From: Nocardioides aromaticivorans
Lineage (GTDB): Bacteria; Actinomycetota; Actinomycetes; Propionibacteriales; Nocardioidaceae
Length of the DNA: 64,000 bases
Assembly (NCBI RefSeq): GCF_013408525.1
Contig: NZ_JACBZM010000001.1
Location: 4,278,001-4,342,000 of the forward strand
Reading direction: 5' to 3'
Each line of letters starts with the position of its first letter. Positions within the stretch are counted from its first letter, which is position 1. The position numbers were made by a program, and so were the translations under genes. Positions 16,069-24,023 of this stretch are shown here, one piece after another. The notes beneath the pieces were generated by a model. That model made no database searches. It saw nothing but the letters and a program-made list of their open reading frames with translations, and had not been told where the DNA came from.

Positions 16069-17297
16069 CGGCGGGCACGCTGACCGGCCGGCGCCTCGTC
16101 GTCGTCAACTGGCGCGACCTCGACCACCGGCAGGCCGGTGGTGCGGAGATCTACGCGTGGCAGTTCGCGCGGGCGCTGCGCGAGGCGGGCGCCGACGTAC
16201 GCTTCCTGACCGCGCGCGACGCCGGGCAGTCCGCTGCCGAGGACCGCGAGGGCATCGCCGTCGTGCGCGGGGGGAGCCGCAGCGGCTTCATCCCGTTCGC
16301 GCTCGGCTGGCTGCTGCGCCACCGCGACGAGGTGGACGCGGTCATCGACCCGTCCTGCGGGCTGCCGTCGTTCTCGCCGCTCGTGCTGCGCCGCTCGACG
16401 CCCGTGCTGCTCGTCGTGCACCACGTGCACCAGGCGCAGTTCACCGCCCACCTGCCGGCCCCGGCCGCCGCGCTCGCGCGCTGGCTGGAGCGGGTGCTGA
16501 TGCGGCGCGTCTACCGCCGCCGGACGGTCGCCGCGGTCTCCGCGTCGACCGCGGCCGAGATGCGCGAGCAGCTGGGCTGGACCGGCGACATCCGGATCCT
16601 GGCCAACGGCGCCGACCTCCCGTCGTACGACGCCGGGCGGGCCGTCGCGAAGGACGCCGACCGGATCGCCGTGCTGGGCCGGCTGGTGACCCACAAGCGC
16701 GTCGACCTCGCCCTCGAGGCGGTCGCCCGGGCCCAGCACAGCGCCGAGCTCGCCGGGCGGGAGCTGCACGTCGATGTTGTCGGCCAGGGCCCGGACCGGG
16801 ACCGGCTGGAGGCGCGCGCCGCCGACCTCGGCATCGCCGACCGGGTCACCTTCCACGGCTACCTCAGCGAGGCCGGCAAGCACGCCGTCCTGGCGCGTGC
16901 GTCGGTGCACGTGTGCGCCTCCGACGCGGAGGGCTGGGGGCAGGCCGTCATCGACGCGGCCGCCCGTGGCGTGCCGACCGTCGCCCGCGACGTCCCCGGG
17001 CTGCGCGACTCCATCCTGCCGGGCGAGTCCGGCTGGCTGGTCCCCGACGACGCCGACCACCGGGTCGTCGTCGACCGCCTCGCGGCCGCCCTCGGTGACG
17101 CGCTCGTCACCACCCCGGACCCGTCCACGCGGGTCCGCCGAGCGGCTGCCTGCCTGGCGTGGGCGGCCCGCTTCGACTGGTCGCGGATGCGTGCGGACGC
17201 TCGCGACCTCACCACCGAAATGATCACCGAGATGCTCACCGGCGGCGCCACGTCGTCCGGTCTCCACCACCCACGCGACGCTCGCGTGGCCGTCTGA
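16065..17297 (+). CDS. Glycosyltransferase family 4
   Basis: This 410-residue GT-B enzyme begins TGRRLVVVNWRDLDHRQAGG followed by AEIYAWQFARAL, where the GGAE element contacts the donor nucleotide. The C-terminal half shows RIAVLGRLVTHKRVDLALEA, GQGPDRDRLEARA and the E-x7-E-type region ASDAEGWGQAVIDAAARGVP (about residues 285-305), the retaining GT4 signature. It is coupled to the GT2 gene by a 4-base overlap. In mycobacteria a GT4 (Rv0225) lies in the comparable locus with DUF3068 and a methyltransferase. The acceptor is unknown; a glycolipid or cell-wall glycan is likely from context. Confidence 0.92.
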   Translation: MTAGTLTGRRLVVVNWRDLDHRQAGGAEIYAWQFARALREAGADVRFLTARDAGQSAAEDREGIAVVRGGSRSGFIPFALGWLLRHRDEVDAVIDPSCGLPSFSPLVLRRSTPVLLVVHHVHQAQFTAHLPAPAAALARWLERVLMRRVYRRRTVAAVSASTAAEMREQLGWTGDIRILANGADLPSYDAGRAVAKDADRIAVLGRLVTHKRVDLALEAVARAQHSAELAGRELHVDVVGQGPDRDRLEARAADLGIADRVTFHGYLSEAGKHAVLARASVHVCASDAEGWGQAVIDAAARGVPTVARDVPGLRDSILPGESGWLVPDDADHRVVVDRLAAALGDALVTTPDPSTRVRRAAACLAWAARFDWSRMRADARDLTTEMITEMLTGGATSSGLHHPRDARVAV

Positions 17298-17309
17298 GAG
17301 GTGCTGTCC

Positions 17310-18302
17310 ATGCGCAGCAAGATTGCGGCCGTTGCCATCGGGCTCGGCGTGTTCATGATCGTCGCGGCCGGTCTGGTCCGGTTCTACGCGTACCCGACCC
17401 TGGCCACCGTCCCGCCGGACTACGAGGGCACCACCCTGCTCGAGGCGAAGGGGGCTCAGGTCCTCAACTTCGAGACCTACCAGGCCGAGACGCACGACCT
17501 GGACATCAGCTCGTACACCGTCGCCTACGAGGAGCCCAAGGCTCCGGACGGTGTCGTCAGCTGGGTCAACTCGACGACGGTGAAGCGTGAGGACGGCTCG
17601 GTCTTCCAGCAGACGCGGGAGCGGGCGCCCTTCGACGCGGTCAGCGGCGCGGCGTCGGACTGCGACGGCTGCGAGTCGTGGACCGAGGTCAAGGACGACG
17701 ACCAGACCACCGAGGAGCCGACCGCTCGCGAGGGCCAGGTCTACAAGTTCCCGTTCGGCACGGAGAAGAAGGACTACGGCGTCTGGGACGGCACCGTCGG
17801 CAAGTCGGTGCCCGCGAAGTTCGAGGGCACCGAGAAGATCGACGGCCTCGAGGTCTACAAGTTCGTCCAGACCATCGAGCCCACCATGGTCGAGACCCGC
17901 GAGGTCCCGGGCTCGATGTTCGGCTCCTCGGAGCCGGGCGTCCAGGCGGAGATGTGGTACGGCATGACCCGCACGTTCTTCGTCGAGCCGCAGACCGGCT
18001 CGCCGGTCGACCGTGTCGAGGAGCGCCTGCAGGAGCTGCGCTTCGAGGGCCAGAGCGTGCCGGTCTTCAACGCCACCGTGCAGTACACCGACCAGCAGGT
18101 CGACGACCTGGTCAACGGCACCAAGGACGAGACCGGCGCCAAGACCAACGCGATGCTGCTGGGCGGCCTGCACTTCCTGTTCCCGCTGCTCCTCGTGCTG
18201 GTCGGCCTCGCCCTGCTGGCCGGTGGCCTGGTCGCGGGTGGCAAGGCCCGGGCCCGCCGCCACGCGGGCGCCGACGAGAAGAAGACGCTGGTCAACGCCT
18301 GA
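17310..18302 (+). CDS. DUF3068 membrane-anchored protein (PorA-family-like)
   Basis: This 330-residue protein has an N-terminal helix (IAAVAIGLGVFMIVAAGLVR), a large extracytoplasmic domain (about residues 30-275) and a C-terminal helix (LFPLLLVLVGLALLAGGLVA) followed by a basic tail. Conserved DUF3068 landmarks include FYAYPTLATVPPDYEG, YKFPFGTEKKDYGVWD and the MWYGMTRTFFVEPQTG segment. The ATG at 17310 is preferred over the GTG at 17301 because GAGAGGTG then sits at Shine-Dalgarno distance. Mycobacterial Rv0227c belongs to this family and lies in the analogous locus. The molecular function is not established; membership of the locus suggests lipid or glycan handling on the outer membrane face. 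Confidence 0.88.
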   Translation: MRSKIAAVAIGLGVFMIVAAGLVRFYAYPTLATVPPDYEGTTLLEAKGAQVLNFETYQAETHDLDISSYTVAYEEPKAPDGVVSWVNSTTVKREDGSVFQQTRERAPFDAVSGAASDCDGCESWTEVKDDDQTTEEPTAREGQVYKFPFGTEKKDYGVWDGTVGKSVPAKFEGTEKIDGLEVYKFVQTIEPTMVETREVPGSMFGSSEPGVQAEMWYGMTRTFFVEPQTGSPVDRVEERLQELRFEGQSVPVFNATVQYTDQQVDDLVNGTKDETGAKTNAMLLGGLHFLFPLLLVLVGLALLAGGLVAGGKARARRHAGADEKKTLVNA

Positions 18303-18326
18303 CAGCGCCCCCAGGGACTCCTCTTT

Positions 18327-19328
18327 TCACAGGAGGGAGACGACGGCCTCGAGCAGCTGCTCGAGGCCGTTGTCGTTCCACGACGACGCCCGCCCGCGCA
18401 GGGTGAGGGTCGTCGTGCCGTCGTGCCCGACGGCCCCGAGGGACAGCCCGGTGCCGCCTGCGGTCACCGGGTGGAAGGACAGGGCCCGTACGCCGGGGGC
18501 GGTGACCTCGCCCAGGTGCGAGACCAGCAGCGTGGAGCCGAGCCGCGGGGCGAGCGCCCTGAGGCCGGCGGCCGCGGCGCGGGCCAGCAGCGGGTTGCCC
18601 CCGCCGGCGGGCGGGGTCTGCACCGGCGCGCTGGCGAGCGCCGCCGCGATGCCCTCGGCGTCGAGCTGCTCGACGTCGGTGAGCCGGAGCAGGACGCTGC
18701 GGTCGGCCACGGGCGCCCCGGCGCCGGTGGGCTGGTCGCGCACGGCGCCGACGGCGATCGCCACGTGGGTCGCCGACCGGCCCCAGGCACGCTCGTGCGC
18801 GACGACCGCGCGGGTCGCCGCGTCGACGAGGGCCGCTGTTCGGTGCGTCCCGGGCAGGGTGCGCTCGACGAGGACGTCGCCGGTGCCGGTCACGCGCCCC
18901 GGGGGTGGGGTCACCCGGGCCGGCGGGTGCAGCAGGGCCTCCCGCAGCCGCCGGGTCGTGGTGCGCGCGGCGCCACCGGTCGTCGTACGGGCTCCGACGC
19001 CGCGGGCGCCGGAGCGCACCGGCCCGGCGCCGAGCCGCTCGAGCAGGGTGAGCAGGCCGAGGCCGTCGACGGCGCTGTGGTGGGCGGACAGCACGAGGTG
19101 GCGACCGGACACGCCCACGAGCAGTGGCGCCGGGTCGGCGTCGACGAGTTCGCGCTGGAGCGCCCCGAGGTCCTCGCGGACGCGCAGCGGCGGGGGAGCG
19201 GGCCACTCCTGCGCCGCGGTGATCGCCGCGAGCCGGTCGCCGACGTCGGCGCGGTCGGGCGGCTCGGCCAGCCGCGCCGTCAGCAGGATCCGCCAGCCGA
19301 TGCCCGGATCGGCCACCCACCCGGTCAC
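18327..19328 (-). CDS. Condensation-fold acyltransferase (WS/DGAT- or PapA-like)
   Basis: This 333-residue protein contains HHSAVDG (about residues 83-89), the HHxxxDG active-site motif of the CoA-dependent acyltransferase/condensation superfamily. Its C-terminal portion TGLSLGAVGHDGTTTLTL corresponds to the conserved beta-strand of WS/DGAT and PapA enzymes. It is shorter than typical wax ester synthases (about 450 residues) and lacks an obvious first alpha/beta extension. The GTG overlaps the stop of the methyltransferase gene upstream, so both act together. Acylation of a trehalose- or glycan-like acceptor is suggested by the locus but unproven. It faces the DUF3068 gene convergently. Confidence 0.75.
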   Translation of the reverse strand: MTGWVADPGIGWRILLTARLAEPPDRADVGDRLAAITAAQEWPAPPPLRVREDLGALQRELVDADPAPLLVGVSGRHLVLSAHHSAVDGLGLLTLLERLGAGPVRSGARGVGARTTTGGAARTTTRRLREALLHPPARVTPPPGRVTGTGDVLVERTLPGTHRTAALVDAATRAVVAHERAWGRSATHVAIAVGAVRDQPTGAGAPVADRSVLLRLTDVEQLDAEGIAAALASAPVQTPPAGGGNPLLARAAAAGLRALAPRLGSTLLVSHLGEVTAPGVRALSFHPVTAGGTGLSLGAVGHDGTTTLTLRGRASSWNDNGLEQLLEAVVSLL

Positions 19329-20023
19329 GGCTTGTGGGCCACCACGACCAGGCTGACGCCCGGCAGCCGCTTGAGGGGGAGGACCCGCTCCATCCCGACC
19401 GCGGCGCGCAGGCCGGCGTTGAGGACGGGGTTGACCGCCTCCATCTCGCTCTCGGGCGCGTCCTTGTTGCGTCGCCGGGCCCGCACGACCGGCCGGAGCA
19501 GGACGTTCCACGACCAGAGGTCGTCGATCACCAGGCCGGCGCCGCGCACCAGGTCGGCGAGCTGGTCGCGCTCGTAGCGTCGGACGTGGCCCAGGGCCAC
19601 GTCGTGCCCGCTCCACAGCGCCATGCCCGCCGGTACGGCGACCAGCACCCGGCCGCCGGGACGCAGCACCCGCGCCGTCTCCGCAGCGACGGCCACGTCG
19701 TCGTCGATGTGCTCCCAGGCGTCGGTCGACATGACGAGGTCGACGGACGCGTCGGCGACGGGCAGCGCCCGTCCGTCGCCCTGCACGACCGGGATGCCGC
19801 GTGACGCGGCGATGTCCGCGCCGGTGGAGGTGTACTCCACCCCGATCGCCTGCCAGCCCATCTCGCGCAGGACGACGGTGTTGCCGCCCATCCCGCACCC
19901 GACGTCGACCGCACGACCGGCGGGCCAGTCACGGACGGTGCGACGGACGAGGGCGCGACGGGCGGCGTACCACCAGTGCTTGCGCTCGAGGGCAGCCGAA
20001 CGTGCGATCTCCTCCGCATCCAC
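19325..20023 (-). CDS. Class I SAM-dependent methyltransferase in envelope locus
   Basis: This 232-residue Rossmann methyltransferase has motif I AVDVGCGMGGNTVVL (about residues 39-53), motif II IGVEYTSTGADIAA, the post-II acidic DGRALPVADASVDLVMSTDA and LRPGGRVLVAVPAG. A C-terminal region with VLPLKRLPGVSLVVVAHKP completes the fold. The start is a GTG; TAGGGT lies 6 bases upstream with no Shine-Dalgarno, suggesting a leaderless mRNA. It is the first gene of a two-gene operon with the condensation-fold acyltransferase. Mycobacterial Rv0224c is a methyltransferase in the comparable locus. The substrate is likely a lipid or glycan but is unidentified. Confidence 0.88.
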   Translation of the reverse strand: MDAEEIARSAALERKHWWYAARRALVRRTVRDWPAGRAVDVGCGMGGNTVVLREMGWQAIGVEYTSTGADIAASRGIPVVQGDGRALPVADASVDLVMSTDAWEHIDDDVAVAAETARVLRPGGRVLVAVPAGMALWSGHDVALGHVRRYERDQLADLVRGAGLVIDDLWSWNVLLRPVVRARRRNKDAPESEMEAVNPVLNAGLRAAVGMERVLPLKRLPGVSLVVVAHKP

Positions 20024-20029
20024 GCGGCC

Positions 20030-20035
20030 ACCCTA
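20030..20035 (-). promoter_or_regulatory. Putative -10 element of leaderless methyltransferase/acyltransferase operon
   Basis: TAGGGT on the minus strand ends six bases before the GTG at 20023. No ribosome binding site lies between them. Confidence 0.45.
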
Positions 20036-20053
20036 GTTGGCGCTCAGCGCGAA

Positions 20054-22939
20054 TCAGGCGGCCCAGGTCGGGTCGGCCTTGATCCGGATCTCGCGCCCGT
20101 CGTTGGCGCCACCCCAGTCGGTGTCGGCGCGGGTCGGGTCCGAGCGGTGCTTGCTGTAGCGCCAGTTCGCGCTGCCCGTGACCTCGACCTTGTCGCCGAG
20201 GCCGTCGCCGTCGGTGTCCTTCTTGGTCGGGTTCGACTTGCGCGTGGTCAGCAGGTACCAGCCGCCGTACTTCTTGGTGCGCTTCACCCGCTGGTTGATC
20301 TTCGTGCCGACGACCTCCTGGCGGTCGCTCAGCCCGTCGCGGTCGGTGTCCTTGGCGCACGGGTTGGTCCGCACGACGCCGATCGACCTGCCGTTGACCG
20401 GCTTGCCGCGGTTGGTGAAGACGACCTGCTTGACGTTGATGCCCTTGACCTCGGGCCCGTCGACGAGGCCGTCGCCGTCGGTGTCCTTGCGCAACGGGTT
20501 GGTGTGCCCGGTGCTGCACCCGGTCGGGCCGTTCAGCTCACGGGTGTCGGTGAGGCCGTCGCCGTCGGAGTCCGCCTTCAGCGGGTCCGTGCCGGCGGCC
20601 TTCTCCGCGCCGTCGTTCAGCCCGTCGTTGTCGGAGTCCGCGTCGGTCGGGATCGTCCCGTCGGTCACCTCGACGCCGTCCTCGACGCCGTCGTCGTCGG
20701 TGTCCGTGTCGTTCGGGTCCGTCTGGTGGGTGTTGACCTCGGCGCCGTCGGTCAGGCCGTCGTCGTCGGAGTCCGCGTCGTCGGGGTCGGTCCCGTTGGT
20801 GATCTCCTCGTCGTTGGTGAGGCCGTCACCGTCCCGGTCGTTGCTCGGTACGTCGTCCGCGGGCGCGTCCACCGGGTTCGTCCCGTTCGCGACCTCGGCG
20901 CCGTCGGTCACGCCGCCGTCGTCGGTGTCGGGGTCGAGCGGGTCGGTGCCGTGGGTGTGGACCTCGGCGCCGTCGGAGAGACCGTCGTTGTCCGAGTCGC
21001 TGTCGTCGGGGTCGGTGCCGGCGGTCGCCTCGTCGGCGTCGCTCAGGCCGTCGCCGTCCGCGTCGCCCGTCGCCGCGACGTCGTCGGCCGGGTCGTCGAC
21101 CGGGTTGGTGCCGTTGTCGACCTCGGCGCCGTCGTTCACGCCGCCGCCGTCGGTGTCGGCCACGTTCGGGTCGGTGCCGGTCGTGTTGACCTCGGTCCCG
21201 TCGGAGAGGCCGTCGTCGTCGGAGTCCGGGTCGGCCGGGTCGGTCTGGTGCACGGCCTCCTCGGCGTCGGTGAGCCCGTCGCCGTCGCCGTCGGTCGACG
21301 GCAGGTCGTCGGCGGGGTCGTCGACCGGGTTGGTGCCGTTGTCGACCTCGGCGCCGTCGGTGGCGCCGCCGTCGTCGGTGTCGGGGTCGAGCGGGTCGGT
21401 GCCGTGGGTGTTGACCTCGGCGCCGTCAGCGAGCCCGTCCTGGTCGGTGTCGGCCGCGGTCGGGTCCGTGTGGTGGGTGGTGACCTCGGCGCCGTCGGTC
21501 AGGCCGTCGTCGTCGGTGTCGGGGTCGTCCGGGTCGGTGCCGGCGGTCGCCTCGTCGGCGTCGCTGAGCCCGTCGAGGTCGCGGTCGTCGTCATCGAGAC
21601 CGTTGAGCGGGTCGGTGCCGTTGGTGACCTCGGTGCCGTCGTTGACCCCGCCGTCGTCGGTGTCGGCGTCGGTCGGGCTGGTGCCGGTGCCGGTGTCGGG
21701 GCCGCCGGCGTCGGTGTCGAGCTCGTCGCCGTCGGTCAGGCCGTCGTCGTCGGTGTCCGCGTCGGCGGGGTCGGTGGTCCAGGTGTGGACCTCGTCGCCG
21801 TCGGAGATCCCGTCGTCGTCGCTGTCGGTGTCGTTGATGTCCGTGCCGTACGTCGCCTCGTCGGCGTCGCTCAGGCCGTCACCGTCGGTGTCGGTGGCCA
21901 CGACGGGCGTGCACTCCACCCCGCCGTTCGGTGCGGCGGCCGCGACGTCGCCGGCGCCGACGGCCAGGTCGACGTCGGCGAGGGTCGCGAGGGCCGTGGT
22001 GACCTGGAGGCTGACCCCGACGACGGCGTCCTGCGAGCCTGCGCCGTTGGCGGCCGCGGAGGAGTCGGTGAAGGTGCCGACGCCGACCGAGAGGTCCACG
22101 GAGGTGCCGAGGATGCCGAGGTCGACCGGGATGGCGACGGGGGAGGTGGCGGTCGAGGGGATCGACGCGACCTGGGAGCCGCCCACGCTCACGACGACCG
22201 TGTAGTTGCTGCGACTCGCGGTGCCCGTCGTGCCGTCGGACTCCGCGGTCGTCACCACGTCGTCGGAGACGTGGATGGTGACCACGCCGCCGAGCAGGGA
22301 GATGTCGCCGACCGTCGTGGTCACCGTGGAGACCACGTCGTCGCCGCCGGTGCCGTCGGGGACCAGCGCGGTCTCGGAGACCGAGTCGACCGCGCCGACC
22401 TGGGCGACGGAGCCGATGCCGGCGAGGTTCACGAGCGTGAGGCCGGCGGTGCTCGCCTCCGCCCTGCCCAGCAGGCGCGCTCCGCCCGCGAGCGCCGGGC
22501 AGGCCGCGTCGCCGGCGTAGTGGGCCTCCACCTGGCCGTGGACGACGGTCGCTGCCGCGATCGGCGCGAGCGGGACGGCGAGCAGGTCCTGGCCCGTCGA
22601 GGGCGCGTCCGGCGCGGCGACCGCGCCGATGCTGTCGACCGTGATCGGCAGGCCGCCGAGCAGGTCGGCGTCCACGTTGGCCGCCTGGGCGGTCACGTCG
22701 TTGCCGCCGCGGCTGCTGTCGACGTCGGTGTGGCTGTGCCCGACGGGCACCTGGGCGAGGCTGCCCAGGAGGCCGAGGTCGGCTCCGACGTACACGAGGT
22801 CGCCGTGGGCGGTCCCGGTGTAGGTGGCCGGCAGCGGCGCTGCCGTCGCGGAGGTGGCCGGGACGGCGAGGACGAAGGTCCCCGCTGTCGCCAGCGTGGT
22901 CAGTGACAGCGCCGCTCGGCGCAGGTGTGCTCCCGACAT
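20054..22939 (-). CDS. Secreted protein with 23 thrombospondin type-3-like calcium-binding repeats
   Basis: This 961-residue protein has a signal peptide (MSGAHLRRAALSLTTLATAG, cleavage near SATAAPLP). An N-terminal beta-rich domain (about residues 35-340) follows, then 23 acidic repeats of the form DxDxDGLxDxxE (for example DTDGDGLSDADE) to the C-terminus. Repeats of this kind bind Ca2+ through the aspartates and give stiff rods. The last five repeats are spaced by longer, basic inserts (REVRTNP-like; KTKKYGGWYLL) and hold two cysteines that may pair. No sortase motif or C-terminal helix is visible, so it is probably secreted or non-covalently attached. The ATG has no Shine-Dalgarno; CATATT is 6 bases upstream. 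The N-domain might belong to a choice-of-anchor family; I am unsure. Confidence 0.88.
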   Translation of the reverse strand: MSGAHLRRAALSLTTLATAGTFVLAVPATSATAAPLPATYTGTAHGDLVYVGADLGLLGSLAQVPVGHSHTDVDSSRGGNDVTAQAANVDADLLGGLPITVDSIGAVAAPDAPSTGQDLLAVPLAPIAAATVVHGQVEAHYAGDAACPALAGGARLLGRAEASTAGLTLVNLAGIGSVAQVGAVDSVSETALVPDGTGGDDVVSTVTTTVGDISLLGGVVTIHVSDDVVTTAESDGTTGTASRSNYTVVVSVGGSQVASIPSTATSPVAIPVDLGILGTSVDLSVGVGTFTDSSAAANGAGSQDAVVGVSLQVTTALATLADVDLAVGAGDVAAAAPNGGVECTPVVATDTDGDGLSDADEATYGTDINDTDSDDDGISDGDEVHTWTTDPADADTDDDGLTDGDELDTDAGGPDTGTGTSPTDADTDDGGVNDGTEVTNGTDPLNGLDDDDRDLDGLSDADEATAGTDPDDPDTDDDGLTDGAEVTTHHTDPTAADTDQDGLADGAEVNTHGTDPLDPDTDDGGATDGAEVDNGTNPVDDPADDLPSTDGDGDGLTDAEEAVHQTDPADPDSDDDGLSDGTEVNTTGTDPNVADTDGGGVNDGAEVDNGTNPVDDPADDVAATGDADGDGLSDADEATAGTDPDDSDSDNDGLSDGAEVHTHGTDPLDPDTDDGGVTDGAEVANGTNPVDAPADDVPSNDRDGDGLTNDEEITNGTDPDDADSDDDGLTDGAEVNTHQTDPNDTDTDDDGVEDGVEVTDGTIPTDADSDNDGLNDGAEKAAGTDPLKADSDGDGLTDTRELNGPTGCSTGHTNPLRKDTDGDGLVDGPEVKGINVKQVVFTNRGKPVNGRSIGVVRTNPCAKDTDRDGLSDRQEVVGTKINQRVKRTKKYGGWYLLTTRKSNPTKKDTDGDGLGDKVEVTGSANWRYSKHRSDPTRADTDWGGANDGREIRIKADPTWAA
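20060..21900 (-). repeat. Coding repeat tract: 23 calcium-binding units with higher-order periodicity
   Basis: The tract repeats the codons for DxDxDG-type loops. A longer super-unit is visible: the linker NGTNPVDDPADD or a near copy occurs three times (about 21115, 21325 and 20870), each followed by a fresh GDGLxDA/N-E repeat. This indicates growth by duplication of blocks of about four repeats. The DNA is correspondingly repetitive and may vary in length between strains. Confidence 0.8.
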
Positions 22940-23042
22940 GCGGCCAATATGGGCGCCCCGTGCGGGGCGGGAACACCGGCGGCGGCGCGCTTTGGCCGAA
23001 CGGCGGCAAAGACCCCCCGGACGGAAGCAGGCCGGCTGGCCG

Positions 23043-23060
23043 GGGTGGACTAGTCCACCC
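23043..23060. promoter_or_regulatory. Perfect 18-bp palindrome at the 3' end of a methyltransferase gene
   Basis: GGGTGGACTAGTCCACCC is perfectly palindromic. It covers the stop codon (TAG) of the methyltransferase gene at 23050 and lies about 100 bases upstream of the calcium-repeat gene. It could be an operator for that gene or a hairpin ending the upstream transcript; no T-tract follows. Confidence 0.4.
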
Positions 23061-23877
23061 GGGACCAAAGGTCCGATCCGAAGATGGCGGTACCGGGTGT
23101 GAGAACACCGCGCTCGCGCGACCAGCCGCCCCACAGCCGCTCGTGGTCGGCCGGCCACTCGGGCTCGAGCAGGGTGGTCAGCCGGAACCCGTGGCCGGCC
23201 AGCAGCGCGACCCAGTCGCCGAGGGTGCGGTGGTGCTCGACGTACGACGTCGTGCCGGTCTCGTCGTCGACCTCGACATAGGGCGTGCGGTCCCAGTAGG
23301 ACTGCGACGCCGTGAGGCCCTCGGTCGTCGGGTCGTCGGGGAACATCCAGCGCGTCGGGTGGGTGATCGAGAAGGCGTAGCGGCCGCCCGGGCGCAGCAC
23401 CCGCGCCGTCTCGGCCACTGCCCGGTCGATGTCGGCGACGAACTGCAGCGCCCCGAAGGAGGAGAAGACGATGTCGAAGCTGTCGTCGGCGAAGGGGAGG
23501 TGGGTCGCCGTACCCCGGACGCTGGGGACCGCGACGCCGCTCATCTCGTCGATCCGCCGCGAGTGCTGCAGCTGGCGGTGGGAGAGGTCGAGGCCGAAGG
23601 CCCGCCCGCCCCGGCTGCGGATCCAGCGCGAGCACTGCCCGGCGCCGGAGCCGACCTCCAGCACGTCGCGGTCGCGGACGTCGCCGAGGATGCCGGCCTC
23701 CGCCTCGGTCAGGCCCTCGGGGCCCCACAGGAAGCCGACGTCGCCGAGGAACTCGCCGTGGGTCGCCTGGTACTCATCGGCGTAGCGGTCCCAGTCGGCG
23801 CTGTTGGCGCTGCGTGACTCCTTCTCGTCGGCGTCGCGTCGATGGGCGGTCACCGGGCGTTGCGGCCACTCCTGCAC
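23050..23877 (-). CDS. Class I SAM-dependent methyltransferase (Methyltransf_11-like)
   Basis: This 275-residue protein has motif I DVLEVGSGAGQCSRWI (about residues 70-85), GLDLSHRQLQHSRRID for ribose binding, LPFADDSFDIVFSSFGALQF and TARVLRPGGRYAFSITHPTR. The N-terminal part NSADWDRYADEYQATHGEFL is the usual helical lid of UbiE/Methyltransf_11 enzymes. The C-terminal half (WDRTPYVEVDDETGTTSYVE onward) is characteristic of an actinobacterial subgroup whose substrate is unknown. The start is a GTG with TACGCT 7 bases upstream, consistent with a leaderless mRNA. It is divergent from rpsA. Confidence 0.9.
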   Translation of the reverse strand: MQEWPQRPVTAHRRDADEKESRSANSADWDRYADEYQATHGEFLGDVGFLWGPEGLTEAEAGILGDVRDRDVLEVGSGAGQCSRWIRSRGGRAFGLDLSHRQLQHSRRIDEMSGVAVPSVRGTATHLPFADDSFDIVFSSFGALQFVADIDRAVAETARVLRPGGRYAFSITHPTRWMFPDDPTTEGLTASQSYWDRTPYVEVDDETGTTSYVEHHRTLGDWVALLAGHGFRLTTLLEPEWPADHERLWGGWSRERGVLTPGTAIFGSDLWSRVD

Positions 23878-23884
23878 GGGGGAG

Positions 23885-23890
23885 AGCGTA
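23885..23890 (-). promoter_or_regulatory. Putative -10 element of leaderless methyltransferase gene
   Basis: TACGCT on the minus strand ends seven bases before the GTG at 23877. Confidence 0.45.
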
Positions 23891-23900
23891 GTGCCGCCAG

Positions 23901-23931
23901 TTGGACCGGCGTACGCCGGGACGGGTACTCT
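23901..23931 (+). promoter_or_regulatory. Possible rpsA promoter
   Basis: TTGGAC (23901-23906) and TACTCT (23926-23931) are separated by 19 bases, a little longer than ideal. They precede rpsA by a leader of about 85 bases. The leader contains no obvious ribosomal-protein autoregulatory structure that I can name. Confidence 0.35.
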
Positions 23932-24023
23932 GGAATGTCTGTGTCCACACAGGACGCTGACCCGTGCCCCGATCGGGACCCGGCTCCAACCTACATCTGC
24001 CCATCCAAGGACTGTCCTTCTCT

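Noticed and set aside
20060..21900. CRISPR-like or non-coding repeat in the calcium-repeat gene
   Set aside because: The repeats keep one reading frame and vary at synonymous and conservative positions, so they are coding.
22940..23042. Riboswitch upstream of the calcium-repeat gene
   Set aside because: It has GC-rich hairpin potential, but I could not match any known riboswitch consensus, and the CATATT element favours a leaderless start.
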